From Nocardia pseudovaccinii NBRC 100343 (GTDB lineage: Bacteria > Actinomycetota > Actinomycetes > Mycobacteriales > Mycobacteriaceae), in the NCBI RefSeq assembly GCF_001613225.1, contig NZ_BDBY01000143.1, positions 22,601-86,600 of the forward strand: a stretch of DNA of 64,000 nucleotides, written 5' to 3'. Position numbers and translations under genes: made by a program. Of the stretch, positions 49,229 through 58,664 are shown piece after piece. Positions within the stretch are counted from its first letter, which is position 1. Each line of letters starts with the position of its first letter. The notes beneath the pieces are model-generated. The model was given only the letters and a program-made list of their open reading frames with translations. It had not been told where the DNA came from and did not search any database.

Positions 49229-51631
49229 GTGACTACACCACAGAACCTGCCGGTGCTGTTCCTGACCGATCCGATCGTGCTGCCGGGCATGGTCGTGCCC
49301 ATCGAACTGGACGAATCGGCGCAGGCCGCCATCGACGCCGCGCGCGCCGCGAATACCGACGCGGTGTTGCTCGCGCCCCGATTGACCGAGGGCTACGCCT
49401 CCTACGGCGTCGTCGCCACCATCGAACAGGTCGGCCGGATGCGCGGTGGCGCGCCCGCCGCGGTGCTGAAGGCCGAACGCCGCGCCAAGATCGGTCACGG
49501 GGTCACCGGGCCGGGCGCCGCGCTGTGGGTCGAGGCCGAACCGGTCGAGACGCCCGCCGCCGACGGTCGCACCAAAGAGCTTGCCGCCGAATACAAGAAG
49601 CTGGTCGTTTCGGTGCTGCAGCGCCGCGAGGCCTGGCAGATCATCGACGCGGTCAATCAGCTGACCGATCCGTCGGCAATCGCCGACACCGCGGGCTACG
49701 CGCCGTACCTGACCGCCGACGAGAAGCGTGAGCTGCTCGAAACTCCGGATACCGCACAGCGTTTGACCAAGCTGATCGAGTGGACGAAGGCGCATATCGC
49801 CGAGGCCGAGGTCACCGAGAAGATCAGCGAAGATGTCCGCGAGGGCATGGAGAAGAGTCAGCGCGAATTCCTGCTGCGTCAGCAGCTCAATGCCATTCGC
49901 AAGGAACTCGGCGAGGACGAGCCCGACGGCGCCGACGACTACCGCACCCGGGTCGAGCAGGCTGATCTGCCCGATGCCGTGCGCGCCGAGGCATTGCGCG
50001 AGGTCGGCCGACTGGAGCGGGCCAGCGATCAGAGCCCGGAATCCGGCTGGATCCGCACCTGGCTGGACACCGTCCTGGACCTGCCGTGGACCGTGAAAAC
50101 CACCGACAGCACCGATGTTTCGGCCGCCCACGCGGTGCTGGACGCCGATCACCACGGCTTGGACGAGGTCAAGGATCGCATGGTCGAGTACCTGGCCGTG
50201 CGCTCTCGCCGGGCCGCGCGCGGACTCGAGGTCGTCGGCGGACGTGGTTCCGGCGCCGTGCTCGCACTGGTCGGTCCGCCCGGTGTCGGCAAGACCTCGC
50301 TCGGTGAGTCGGTGGCACGGGCCATGGGCCGCAAGTTCGTTCGCGTCGCCCTCGGCGGTGTGCGCGACGAGGCGGAGATCCGTGGTCACCGGCGCACCTA
50401 CGTCGGTGCGCTGCCGGGCCGGATCGTGCGCGCCATCAAGGAGGCGGGATCGATGAATCCCGTTGTCCTGCTGGACGAAATCGACAAGGTCGGCTCGGAC
50501 TTCCGCGGTGATCCGGCCGCGGCGCTGCTCGAGGTGCTGGATCCGGCGCAGAACCACACATTCCGTGACCACTACCTGGATCTGGATCTGGACCTGTCCG
50601 ACGTGCTGTTCATCGCGACCGCGAATGTCCTGGAGACCATTCCCGGCCCGCTGCTGGACCGCATGGAAATGATCAGCGTCGACGGTTACACCGAGGACGA
50701 CAAGGTCGCCATCGCCCGCGACTTCCTGGTGCCACGGCAGCTGGAACGCAATGCGCTTACCGCCGAGGAGGTTTCGATCACCGACGAGGCATTGCGCGAG
50801 GTCGCGGCCAACTACACCCGGGAAGCCGGTGTGCGGCAGATGGAGCGGTTGATCGCGAAGGCATTGCGCAAGGCCGCGACTCGGCTGTCCGAGGACGGAA
50901 CCGGTTCGGCCGACAATGTGGTGTCGCTGGGTTACGACGCCGAGCTGGGTTACGACGCGCTGGAGTCGTTGACCATCGGTCTGGAGAACCTGAAGGACTA
51001 CCTGGGTCGCCCGCGCTTCACCCCGGATTCGGTGGAACGCACCGCGGTCCCCGGTGTGGCAACGGGTTTGGCGGTCACCGGTCTCGGCGGCGATGTCCTC
51101 TACATCGAGGCCAACGGCGCCGAGGGCGAGCGCGCGCTCACCCTGACCGGTCAGCTGGGTGATGTCATGAAGGAGTCGGCGCAGATCGCCCTCACCTACG
51201 TGCGCTCGCACTTGGCGGAGATCGGCATCGAGCCGTCGGTGCTGGACCGCAATATCCACATTCACTTCCCGGCGGGCGCGGTGCCGAAGGACGGGCCGTC
51301 GGCGGGTGTCACCATGGTCACCGCCTTGGTGTCGCTTGCGCTCGGCCGACAGGTGCGCGCGGATGTCGGCATGACCGGTGAGGTCACGCTGAACGGCCGG
51401 GTGTTGCCGATCGGCGGGGTGAAGCAGAAGCTGATGGCCGCGCAACGTGCGGGTCTGAAGACGGTGTTCATCCCGGCTCGCAACGAGCCGGATCTGGACG
51501 ACGTGCCCGCGGAGGTGTTGGCCGCCCTGGATGTGCGCCCGGTCGCCGATGTGGCCGACATCCTGGCCTACGCCATCGAGCCGGTCGCCGAACCAGCCGT
51601 GGACGCCCGCGCTTTCGCGGCGAGCGCCTGA
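49229..51631 (+). CDS. lon: ATP-dependent Lon protease
   Basis: The protein has 800 aa from GTG 49229 with GGAAGGG 8 bases before; the upstream in-frame ATG is poorly supported. The N-terminal Lon substrate-binding domain is at about 1-190. The AAA+ module has Walker A GPPGVGKTS (near 349) and Walker B VLLDEIDKV. The C-terminal peptidase has catalytic Ser in KDGPSAGVT (near 690) and Lys in GGVKQKL (near 731). It degrades damaged and regulatory proteins in the cytoplasm. Lon is absent from M. tuberculosis but present in many other actinobacteria. Confidence 0.95.
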   Translation: MTTPQNLPVLFLTDPIVLPGMVVPIELDESAQAAIDAARAANTDAVLLAPRLTEGYASYGVVATIEQVGRMRGGAPAAVLKAERRAKIGHGVTGPGAALWVEAEPVETPAADGRTKELAAEYKKLVVSVLQRREAWQIIDAVNQLTDPSAIADTAGYAPYLTADEKRELLETPDTAQRLTKLIEWTKAHIAEAEVTEKISEDVREGMEKSQREFLLRQQLNAIRKELGEDEPDGADDYRTRVEQADLPDAVRAEALREVGRLERASDQSPESGWIRTWLDTVLDLPWTVKTTDSTDVSAAHAVLDADHHGLDEVKDRMVEYLAVRSRRAARGLEVVGGRGSGAVLALVGPPGVGKTSLGESVARAMGRKFVRVALGGVRDEAEIRGHRRTYVGALPGRIVRAIKEAGSMNPVVLLDEIDKVGSDFRGDPAAALLEVLDPAQNHTFRDHYLDLDLDLSDVLFIATANVLETIPGPLLDRMEMISVDGYTEDDKVAIARDFLVPRQLERNALTAEEVSITDEALREVAANYTREAGVRQMERLIAKALRKAATRLSEDGTGSADNVVSLGYDAELGYDALESLTIGLENLKDYLGRPRFTPDSVERTAVPGVATGLAVTGLGGDVLYIEANGAEGERALTLTGQLGDVMKESAQIALTYVRSHLAEIGIEPSVLDRNIHIHFPAGAVPKDGPSAGVTMVTALVSLALGRQVRADVGMTGEVTLNGRVLPIGGVKQKLMAAQRAGLKTVFIPARNEPDLDDVPAEVLAALDVRPVADVADILAYAIEPVAEPAVDARAFAASA

Positions 51632-51642
51632 TATTCGCCTCG

Positions 51643-51672
51643 AACGGGCCGTACCTGCGGGTACGGCCCGTT
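51643..51672 (+). terminator. Intrinsic terminator of lon
   Basis: A perfect 13-bp stem (AACGGGCCGTACC) with a TGCG loop lies 11 bp after the lon stop. It is followed by TCGTATGC, so the T-run is weak. Confidence 0.75.
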
Positions 51673-51738
51673 TCGTATGCATGCGCGCCGTGACCGCGAC
51701 GCAAGGGCGGTGCAAGCCCGTGCGCACACGATCGTGGC

Positions 51739-53415
51739 ATGACTCCTACGCAGCGGATTCCCGTTCTCGTTGTCGGCGGCGGCCTGGTCGGACTATCGGC
51801 CGCGCTGTTCCTCGAATATCACGATGTCCCTTATGTTCTCGTCGAGAAGCGAACCAAGGCATCGGCGTTGCCGAAGGCTCGCGGCCTGCACACCAGGACC
51901 ACCGAGCTGTTCCGTCAGGTCGGCGTCGAGGGGCGGGTCCGCCTGGCCTCCGAGACCGCATTGCGGGCGGGCAGCTTCGGCGGTGCGAGCCGGGGCACCA
52001 GCCTGATCACGGCTGAGCCGCTCGACCTGAGTCACTTGCGGTCGGCAATGGCGGCGGCCGATCCCAGTCCGTCGCAGTTCTGCTTCCTGCCCCAGGTGCT
52101 GCTCGAGCCGGTGCTTGCCGAGCAGGCCCGCGAACGCGGTGGTGATCTCCGATTCGGAGTCGAGCTCATCGATTTCGAGGCCGATGACGCGGGTGTCACC
52201 GCAACCCTGCGTGACGAGTCGGGTCGCAGCTCGGTTATCCGGGCCGACTACCTCATCGCGGCCGACGGTGCGGCCAGCCCGATCCGCCGGGCATTGGGTA
52301 TCGCAGGGTGGGAGCTGCCGCCGACGCGCCACTACATCAATGTCTTTGCGCGGACGGATCTTACGGGGGTGCTGGGCGGTCGCACCTTCAGCCAATGTGA
52401 GATCAGCAACGACACCATGCGCGGACTCGTCTTGTCCAAGAACAACACCGACGAATGGTCCTTCCATCTCGAATACGACCCGACCCATGAAACGGCTGCG
52501 GACTATCCGGACGAGCGCTGCATCGAACTGGTCCGCGCCGCGATCGGCGTGTCCGATATCGAGGTCGAGATGCTGGCGCGAAGCGCCTGGGACACCGGAA
52601 GTTTCGTGGCCGACGAGTATCGGCGCGGCCGGATCTTCCTCGCCGGTGACGCCGCCCACCGGCACGCGCCGTGGGGTGGTTTCGGCGGCAATACCGGTGT
52701 CGCCGACGCACATAATCTGGTCTGGAAGTTGGCCGCCGTGCTGTCGGGTACCGCTGGGCCCGCACTGCTCGATTCCTATCAGGCCGAACGGTGGTCACGT
52801 GCGATCATCGCCGCTGAACAGGCCAATCTGGGAGACGACTTCGAAACCCGCTACGGCATCGAAACCCCTGACAACGCGGAGATTTTGGCGCGCCGGTTGG
52901 ATTTCGGGGCGGTCATGTCGCGGTTCCGGTACGCGTCGAGTGCGGTATCGCGCAAACCCGCGGATTGCGTCGAATGGGTCGAGCCGCATGTCGATCGGCT
53001 GACCGGACAGGTCGGAACGCGACTGCCGCACCTGTGGCTCGACGCCGAGCACACCACTTCGACCTTGGATCTCTGTGGACCCGGTTACGCGATACTGATC
53101 GCCGGAAAGTCGGCTGCCTGGCGCGATGCCGCGGCCGATGCGCAGCGCGAGACCGGTATCGAGATAGCGGTGCACGGCTTGGGCACGGAATGGGGTGCCC
53201 GCACCGATCTGCCGGTGGGCGGTGCGCTGCTGGTGCGTCCGGACGGACACGTGGCCGCGCGCTCCGATGCGGGTATGTATCCGCGGTCGCTGGTCACGAC
53301 ATTGCGGTCGCTCATGGGCTGGTCGGCGGACGCTCAGCCGCGGAGTTCACGCTCGACCGAGCGCGCATTACCCTGGGCGACTGCGCACAGCACCGGTTCC
53401 GGGCGCTCGGCATAG
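51739..53415 (+). CDS. FAD-dependent aromatic monooxygenase (RdmE/PgaE-like)
   Basis: The protein has 558 aa. The FAD-binding GxGxxG is VVGGGLVGLSAAL at residues 10-22. The DG motif is LIAADGAASPIRR and the GD motif is IFLAGDAAHRHAP (near 302). The C-terminal thioredoxin-like domain follows. These enzymes hydroxylate phenols, polyketides or antibiotics using NADPH. After GWSADAQ the last 25 residues (PRSSRSTERALPW...) do not look like family sequence and are antisense to a thioesterase-like remnant. The true stop may therefore have been lost. Confidence 0.9.
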   Translation: MTPTQRIPVLVVGGGLVGLSAALFLEYHDVPYVLVEKRTKASALPKARGLHTRTTELFRQVGVEGRVRLASETALRAGSFGGASRGTSLITAEPLDLSHLRSAMAAADPSPSQFCFLPQVLLEPVLAEQARERGGDLRFGVELIDFEADDAGVTATLRDESGRSSVIRADYLIAADGAASPIRRALGIAGWELPPTRHYINVFARTDLTGVLGGRTFSQCEISNDTMRGLVLSKNNTDEWSFHLEYDPTHETAADYPDERCIELVRAAIGVSDIEVEMLARSAWDTGSFVADEYRRGRIFLAGDAAHRHAPWGGFGGNTGVADAHNLVWKLAAVLSGTAGPALLDSYQAERWSRAIIAAEQANLGDDFETRYGIETPDNAEILARRLDFGAVMSRFRYASSAVSRKPADCVEWVEPHVDRLTGQVGTRLPHLWLDAEHTTSTLDLCGPGYAILIAGKSAAWRDAAADAQRETGIEIAVHGLGTEWGARTDLPVGGALLVRPDGHVAARSDAGMYPRSLVTTLRSLMGWSADAQPRSSRSTERALPWATAHSTGSGRSA

Positions 53416-53500
53416 ATTTCGCACGCGACGACGGCCTTACGCGTCAACCCGGTGACGGTGGCCTCGCCGCGAGCCGGGTACCGGCGGCGGACCGCAGGTA
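53334..53500 (-). pseudogene. Decayed hotdog thioesterase-like remnant
   Basis: On the minus strand one frame reads RYPARGEATVTGLTRKAVVA and continues through CEIYAERPEPVLCAVAQGNARS to a TGA at 53334-53336, with strongly GC-biased third codon positions. This resembles the C-terminal strands of PaaI-type thioesterases, which end near ALAQGTAR. Upstream the same theme continues only in other frames (a TYLRSAAG segment and an ATYLDGALATA segment), and no intact start was found. It looks like a frameshifted, partly deleted gene. The call is an inference by eye. Confidence 0.4.
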
Positions 53501-53694
53501 GGTGAGGGAGCCGTTGCCAGTGCCCCGTCCAGATAGGTTGCCGCGCTACCCGGTCCGGCCGACTCGCCGAGCGCAGTCGAAACCCGGCATGACACGGCCC
53601 GCGGTACCGCCATATGACAGCTCGACCGATATCGATTACCTCGGAAGCCAGCTGGACGCGGTACTGGCGCCTGCCAGGTGGAGCGACGGAACGG

Positions 53695-54294
53695 TCACAC
53701 GGTCGGGCGGGGACGGCGCAGCAGCCATGCCAGGAACGATCGCCGCGGTGGGCGCGGATACTTCGCCACCACGGCCCCGGAGCCGATCTCCCCGTCGACT
53801 CGGAGCAGCGGCGATCCGGGCAGACTGCCCTCGGTCACCTTGTTCTTGACGATGCCGCTGCTGGCCTGCACCCGATCGAGGTCGACCCGCCAGCCGTGCG
53901 GCACGATCAACTGGACCGTGCCGGAACCAACGGCGACATGCACCACGACCTCGCGATGCGGGCACAGTGCCTGCGTGAAGTCGATCTTGATGCCGCCGGA
54001 GCTGCATTCGGCCGTGATCTCGGCCGGGACGATCCACGCGCCGTCCTTCACCCGGGCCCCACTGCCGGTGCGCAGTTCGATGGGTTCGCGCGCGGCGGCG
54101 ATCACCGGCAGATCGGCGGTGATGGCGACGAGCTCCTGCGCCGTCTGCGCCGAATAGACCGCGACCAGCCGCTTATCCAGCTCGAGCAGATCGAGTTGCC
54201 CCTCGTCGACAGCGAGCTGCAGCTGCTTGGCCGCGACCTCGCGATCGATATCGGCGACCCGAACCGCGGGCAGGTTGTCCGGTGCGTCGGTCAT
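53695..54294 (-). CDS. DUF1707 (SHOCT-like) protein with LiaF-like C-terminal domain
   Basis: The protein has 199 aa from ATG 54294. The N-terminal DUF1707 domain (about 10-62) has the hallmark VRVADIDREVAAKQL, VDEGQLDLLELDKRL, YSAQTAQELVAITADLP. The C-terminal half (RTGSGARVKDGAWIVPAEI, TVQLIVPHGWRVDLD) is like the beta-helix DUF1707-linked cell-wall-stress (LiaF/YvqF) domain. It is a probable small regulatory or envelope-stress protein. It is convergent with the end of the monooxygenase region. Confidence 0.85.
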   Translation of the reverse strand: MTDAPDNLPAVRVADIDREVAAKQLQLAVDEGQLDLLELDKRLVAVYSAQTAQELVAITADLPVIAAAREPIELRTGSGARVKDGAWIVPAEITAECSSGGIKIDFTQALCPHREVVVHVAVGSGTVQLIVPHGWRVDLDRVQASSGIVKNKVTEGSLPGSPLLRVDGEIGSGAVVAKYPRPPRRSFLAWLLRRPRPTV

Positions 54295-54413
54295 GCGACA
54301 TCTCCCCTTGCTCGTCCTGACGGAGATCGTACGGACGGCTCGTTTCCGAGTCGACCACCGACGTTCGTGGCCAATTTCCGCTGTTTGTCATGGTCATGCG
54401 GTAAGACCTATGT

Positions 54414-55484
54414 ATGCCCAGGTGGCTGCTGCACGTCGATCTCGACCAGTTCCAGGCGGCGGTGGAATTCCGCCGCCATCCGGAGCTGCGCGGCCTGCCG
54501 GTCATCGTCGGCGGCAATGGCGATCCCGACGAACCGCGCAAGGTGGTGACCTGCGCGTCGTATCCGGCCAGAGCATTCGGGGTGCGCGCCGGGATGGCAT
54601 TGCGCTCGGCCAAGCGCAAATGTCCGGACGGTATCTTCCTGCCGCTGGATATGGCCACCTATGAGGAGGCATCCGAGGAAGTCATGGCGCTGCTGCGGAC
54701 CTTTCCCGGCCGCGTCGAGGTTTGGGGCTGGGACGAGGCCTTCCTCGCCGCCGATACCGACGATCCGGAGCAGCTCGCCCGCGAAATCCGCAGTGCCATT
54801 GCACAATTGGAACTGACCTGCGCCATCGGCATCGGCGACAACAAACTCACGGCCAAGCTGGCGACCGGCTTCGCCAAATCCGCGGGTAAGTCCTCGGCCG
54901 CGCCCGCCGATACCGTCGGCGCGGCGGCGGGGATCTTCCGGCTCACCGCCACGAACTGGGTCGAGGTGATGGCACACCGTCCGACGAATGCGCTGTGGGG
55001 CATCGGAAATCGGATCGCCGCACGGATGGCCGAACTCGGCATCGAATCCGTCGCCGACCTGATGGCCGCCGATCGCCAGCGCCTCGCCGCCGAATTCGGT
55101 CCGAATACCGGCCCCTATCTCTGGGTGCTCGGCCACGGCAAGGGCGATACCGACGTCACCACCGAACCGCGAATTCCGGTGGGCCGCAGTAAATCCGAGA
55201 CCTTCCCGCACGACCTCACCGATCCGGGGGAGATCCGCGCCCAGGTTGCGCGACTGGCCACCGAGGTCGGCGAGGAGATGGCGGCGGCGGGCCGCACCCC
55301 GCTGCGCGTCTCGGTGACCGTCCGCAGCAATACCTTCTATACCCGCAGCAAGCAGGAGAAACTTCCCGAGCCGACCACCGATATCGCGGCGATCGTGGAA
55401 ACCGCCCTGCGCATCGTCGACAGATTCGAATTGGATCGCCCGGTCAGGCTGCTCGGCGTGCGCCTCGAACTCGTACCGCAATAG
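54414..55484 (+). CDS. dinB: Y-family DNA polymerase IV, DinB2-like, with Gln at the steric-gate position
   Basis: The protein has 356 aa. The catalytic carboxylates are in LHVDLDQFQAAVE (D9, D11) and in EVWGWDEAFLA. Other conserved parts are SYPARAFGVRAGM and IGIGDNKLTAKLATGFAKS. The overall form matches mycobacterial Rv3056 (DinP)/DinB2. In Pol IV the residue after DxDxF is an aromatic steric gate excluding ribonucleotides (Phe); in DinB2 it is Leu14. Here it is Gln14. It performs error-prone or damage bypass synthesis. The ATG has no strong ribosome binding site. Confidence 0.9.
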   Translation: MPRWLLHVDLDQFQAAVEFRRHPELRGLPVIVGGNGDPDEPRKVVTCASYPARAFGVRAGMALRSAKRKCPDGIFLPLDMATYEEASEEVMALLRTFPGRVEVWGWDEAFLAADTDDPEQLAREIRSAIAQLELTCAIGIGDNKLTAKLATGFAKSAGKSSAAPADTVGAAAGIFRLTATNWVEVMAHRPTNALWGIGNRIAARMAELGIESVADLMAADRQRLAAEFGPNTGPYLWVLGHGKGDTDVTTEPRIPVGRSKSETFPHDLTDPGEIRAQVARLATEVGEEMAAAGRTPLRVSVTVRSNTFYTRSKQEKLPEPTTDIAAIVETALRIVDRFELDRPVRLLGVRLELVPQ

Positions 55485-55541
55485 CCGACGAGCATACGAG
55501 GATCCACCCCGGCACCGGCCGACCCTCGTATGCTCGTCGGC

Positions 55542-56537
55542 ATGGAGTTCTGGGCGATGGTGGCACAAGAATCGGACAGCGGGATCGTGCTCACGCGGCA
55601 GCAGGTCAACGAGGACTTCCTCGGGCCGGGCGAGGTCACGATCAAGGTGCACTACTCGAGCGCGAACTACAAGGACGGGCTGGCGATCACCGCGGGTGGC
55701 GGCGTGGTCCGGAATTATCCGATCATCCCCGGCATCGATATCACCGGTGAGGTCGTCACCTCCGAGGTCGACGATTTCGCGCCCGGCGATCAGGTGGTGG
55801 CGCACGGCTATGACATCGGCGTTTCGCATCACGGCGGCTTCGCCGAGTACGCCAGGGTGCCCGCCGACTGGGCGGTCAAGCTGGACGGTCTCAGCACCCG
55901 CGACGCGGCCGCGCTCGGCACCGCGGGTTTCACCGCCGCACTCAGCGTGCAGGGCCTGCTCGATCACGAACTCACCCCGGACACCGGCGCGGTGCTGGTC
56001 ACCGGTGCGACGGGCGGTGTCGGCAGCGTGGCCATCGATATCCTGTCGGGCCTCGGTTTCGAGGTGATCGCCTCAACCGGAAAGACCGATGCGGGTGATC
56101 GGCTGGCCGAACTCGGCGCGAACGAGGTGATCGGCCGCCTGCCGGAGGATCCGGATGCGAAACTGCGTCCACTGTCCAAGGCCACCTGGGCCGGTGCCGT
56201 GGACAGCGTCGGCGGCAAATCCCTCGCCTATATTCTCAGCGCGATCGGTTATGGCGGTGCGGTCGCGGTCAGCGGTTTGACCGGCGGACCGGATCTGCCG
56301 ACCACCGTCATGCCCTTCATCCTGCGCGGCGTATCGCTGCTCGGCATCGACTCCGCGTACGTCCCGATCGCCAAGCGCCGCGCGATGTGGGCACGACTCG
56401 CCAACGAGCTCCGGCCCCAGCACCTTTCGACCATCGAGAACTTCGCTCCCATCACCGAGGCCGAGCGGGTCCTGCACGCCATTCAGCACGGCAACCATTC
56501 CGGCCGCACCGTATTCGGCGTCGCGGGCGAATTCTGA
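55542..56537 (+). CDS. YhdH/AcuI-type NADPH-dependent quinone/acrylyl-CoA reductase
   Basis: The protein has 331 aa from ATG 55542 (MEFWAMVAQESD). It is a zinc-free MDR fold. YSSANYKDGLAI is the family's active-site start. The nucleotide-binding GATGGVGSVAIDILS is near residue 150, followed by ASTGK and later NHSGRTVFGV. The YhdH/AcuI group reduces acrylyl-CoA or quinones. The start codon MLVG at 55530 is rejected. It lies 57 bp after dinB and ends in a strong terminator. Confidence 0.9.
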   Translation: MEFWAMVAQESDSGIVLTRQQVNEDFLGPGEVTIKVHYSSANYKDGLAITAGGGVVRNYPIIPGIDITGEVVTSEVDDFAPGDQVVAHGYDIGVSHHGGFAEYARVPADWAVKLDGLSTRDAAALGTAGFTAALSVQGLLDHELTPDTGAVLVTGATGGVGSVAIDILSGLGFEVIASTGKTDAGDRLAELGANEVIGRLPEDPDAKLRPLSKATWAGAVDSVGGKSLAYILSAIGYGGAVAVSGLTGGPDLPTTVMPFILRGVSLLGIDSAYVPIAKRRAMWARLANELRPQHLSTIENFAPITEAERVLHAIQHGNHSGRTVFGVAGEF

Positions 56538-56543
56538 CAGTAC

Positions 56544-56577
56544 GCACCGAAGCCCGGTTCGAGCCGGGCTTCGGTGC
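56544..56577. terminator. Bidirectional terminator between the YhdH-type and ABC exporter genes
   Basis: A perfect 14-bp stem (GCACCGAAGCCCGG) with a 6-base loop lies 6 bp after the YhdH stop and 2 bp before the convergent ABC exporter stop. The spacing suits both transcripts. Confidence 0.8.
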
Positions 56578-56579
56578 GC

Positions 56580-58460
56580 TCAGGCTGCGACTTCGACCGG
56601 ATCGTCCGCGAACTGCGTGCGGTACAGCTCCGCGTAGCGTCCATCGGCGGCGAGCAGTTGGGTGTGCGTGCCGCGCTCCACGATTCGGCCGTCCTCGAGC
56701 ACCAGGATCTGGTCGGCGGCCCGAATGGTGGACAGGCGATGTGCGATGACCAGTGCGGTCCGACCGTCCAGCGCTTCGGAAAGCGCCTCTTGGACAGCGG
56801 CTTCCGAGGTCGAGTCCAGTGAGGCGGTCGCCTCGTCCAGGATCACCACGCGTGGTTGTTTGAGCAGCAGCCGGGCAATGGTCAGTCGCTGGCGTTCACC
56901 GCCGGAGAGGCGATAGCCGCGTTCGCCGACGACGGTATCCAGCCCGTCCTGCAGTGACGTCACCAGTTCACGCAGCCGAGCCCGCTGCAACGCATCCCAC
57001 AGTTCGGCCTCGGTGGCCTCGGGCCGGGCCAGCAGCAGATTGGCGCGGATGGTGTCGTGGAACAGGTGGCCGTCCTGGGTGACCAGGCCGACGGTGTCCC
57101 GGATCGAGGTCGTGGTCAGCTCGCGCACATCGGTGCCGTTCAGCCGCACCATACCGCCGTCCACGTCGTAGAGCCGGGAAACGAGTTGGGCCACAGTGGA
57201 TTTCCCGGCGCCGGAGGAACCGACCAGCGCGACGAGCTGCCCGGGCTCGGCTCGCAGCGAAACATTGTGCAGCACGTCCACCCCGCCGCGGGTATCCAGC
57301 GTCGCGACATCCTCGAGCGAGGCGAGCGACACTTTGTCGGCCGACGGATAGCCGAACGTGACATTGTCCAGTTCCACCGCGACCGGACCCGCGGGCACCG
57401 CGACGGCATCCGGTGCGTCCTCGATCAGCGGTTTCAGATCCAGCACCTCGAAGACCCGCTCGAAGCTCACCAGCGCGGACATGATCTCCATCCGAGCACT
57501 GGCCAGTGCGGTGAGCGGTGTGTAGAGGCGGGTCAGCAGCAGCGAAAGCGACACCACCGCACCGGCATCCAGCTGGCCGCGCAGCGCGTACCACCCGCCG
57601 AGTCCGTAGACCAGAGCCAGTGCCAGCGCCGAAACCAGGGTCAGCGAGGTGACGAAAACCGTCTGCAGCATCGCCGTGCGCACCCCGATATCGCGCACTC
57701 GACGCGCGCGGAGTGCGAATTCGTCCGACTCCTGCTGCGGCCGTCCGAACAGCTTCACCAGCGTCGCGCCGGGTGCGGAGAACCGCTCGGTCATCTGGGT
57801 GCTCATCGCCGCATTGAGGCCCGCGGCTTCGCGCTGCAATCCGGCCAGTCGATTGCCCATCCGCCGGGTCGGAACCACGAATACCGGCAGCAGCACCAGC
57901 GCGAGCAGCGTGATCTGCCAGGAGATGCGGACCATGACGGCGAGGGTGAGCGCGAGGGTGACCAGATTCGTGACGACACCGGAGAGCGTGTCGCTGAACG
58001 CGCGCTGCGCGCCGATCACATCGCTGTTCAAACGGCTGACCAGCGCACCGGTGCGGGTCCGGGTGAAGAACGCGACCGGCATCTTCTGCACATGATCGAA
58101 CACGGCCGTGCGCAGATCCAGGATCAGACCCTCACCGATCCGCGAGGACAGCCAGCGGATGATCACCCCGAGTGCGGCATCGACCACCGCAATCCCGCCG
58201 ATCAGGACGGCGAGAGTGACCACGACGCGCGGCGCCGCGCCGCCGACGATGTCGTTGACCACCCGACCCGCCAGCACCGGCGTCGCCACCGCGAGCAGCG
58301 CGGACACCACGCTGAACAGCAGGAACGCACCGATCCGGCGGCGGTGCGGCCGCGCGAACCGCAGAATGCGCTGCGCGGTCGCGAGCCGGAACGGCCGCTG
58401 CTCCTGCGGCGCGTTCGCCCGCCGATACATCTGGCTCCAGGCCACCGATTCGATACTCAC
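56580..58460 (-). CDS. ABC exporter, fused permease-ATPase (MsbA/multidrug type)
   Basis: The protein has 626 aa from GTG 58460 with GGGAG 7 bases upstream. Six transmembrane helices lie within residues 30-330. The nucleotide-binding domain has Walker A VGSSGAGKST, signature LSGGERQRL and Walker B RVVILDEATASLD. It works as a half-transporter and would dimerise. The substrate could be a drug or lipid. It stands alone between terminators. Confidence 0.93.
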   Translation of the reverse strand: MSIESVAWSQMYRRANAPQEQRPFRLATAQRILRFARPHRRRIGAFLLFSVVSALLAVATPVLAGRVVNDIVGGAAPRVVVTLAVLIGGIAVVDAALGVIIRWLSSRIGEGLILDLRTAVFDHVQKMPVAFFTRTRTGALVSRLNSDVIGAQRAFSDTLSGVVTNLVTLALTLAVMVRISWQITLLALVLLPVFVVPTRRMGNRLAGLQREAAGLNAAMSTQMTERFSAPGATLVKLFGRPQQESDEFALRARRVRDIGVRTAMLQTVFVTSLTLVSALALALVYGLGGWYALRGQLDAGAVVSLSLLLTRLYTPLTALASARMEIMSALVSFERVFEVLDLKPLIEDAPDAVAVPAGPVAVELDNVTFGYPSADKVSLASLEDVATLDTRGGVDVLHNVSLRAEPGQLVALVGSSGAGKSTVAQLVSRLYDVDGGMVRLNGTDVRELTTTSIRDTVGLVTQDGHLFHDTIRANLLLARPEATEAELWDALQRARLRELVTSLQDGLDTVVGERGYRLSGGERQRLTIARLLLKQPRVVILDEATASLDSTSEAAVQEALSEALDGRTALVIAHRLSTIRAADQILVLEDGRIVERGTHTQLLAADGRYAELYRTQFADDPVEVAA

Positions 58461-58607
58461 TGTGCTGCTCCCTCTCGCTCCCCGCCCATCGAACACCTGG
58501 CCACCGACACTAAGACCTCAACAAAGGTTTAGTGCAAGCCCATTCCGCAACGATTCCGCGCAGAGCGAACCACCGCACCTAGTCCTCGGCACCCGCCACA
58601 GGGTGCG

Positions 58608-58630
58608 GATCCGGAAATGGTGTCCGGATC
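58608..58630. promoter_or_regulatory. Inverted repeat GATCCGGA-N7-TCCGGATC, candidate operator
   Basis: The 8-bp arms are perfect, with a 7-base spacer, about 97-119 bp upstream of the FAD/Fe-S oxidoreductase start. The core TCCGGA is used again in the next element at 58665-58683, giving four half-sites in 76 bp. The spacing of the two repeats (57 bp, start to start) is about five helical turns. Confidence 0.5.
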
Positions 58631-58664
58631 AGGACTTGAGTGCCGAATCGAAGCAGAGTACAGC

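Noticed and set aside
49205..51727. Minus-strand frame of 840 codons
   Set aside because: It is antisense to lon, whose Walker and catalytic motifs are unambiguous.
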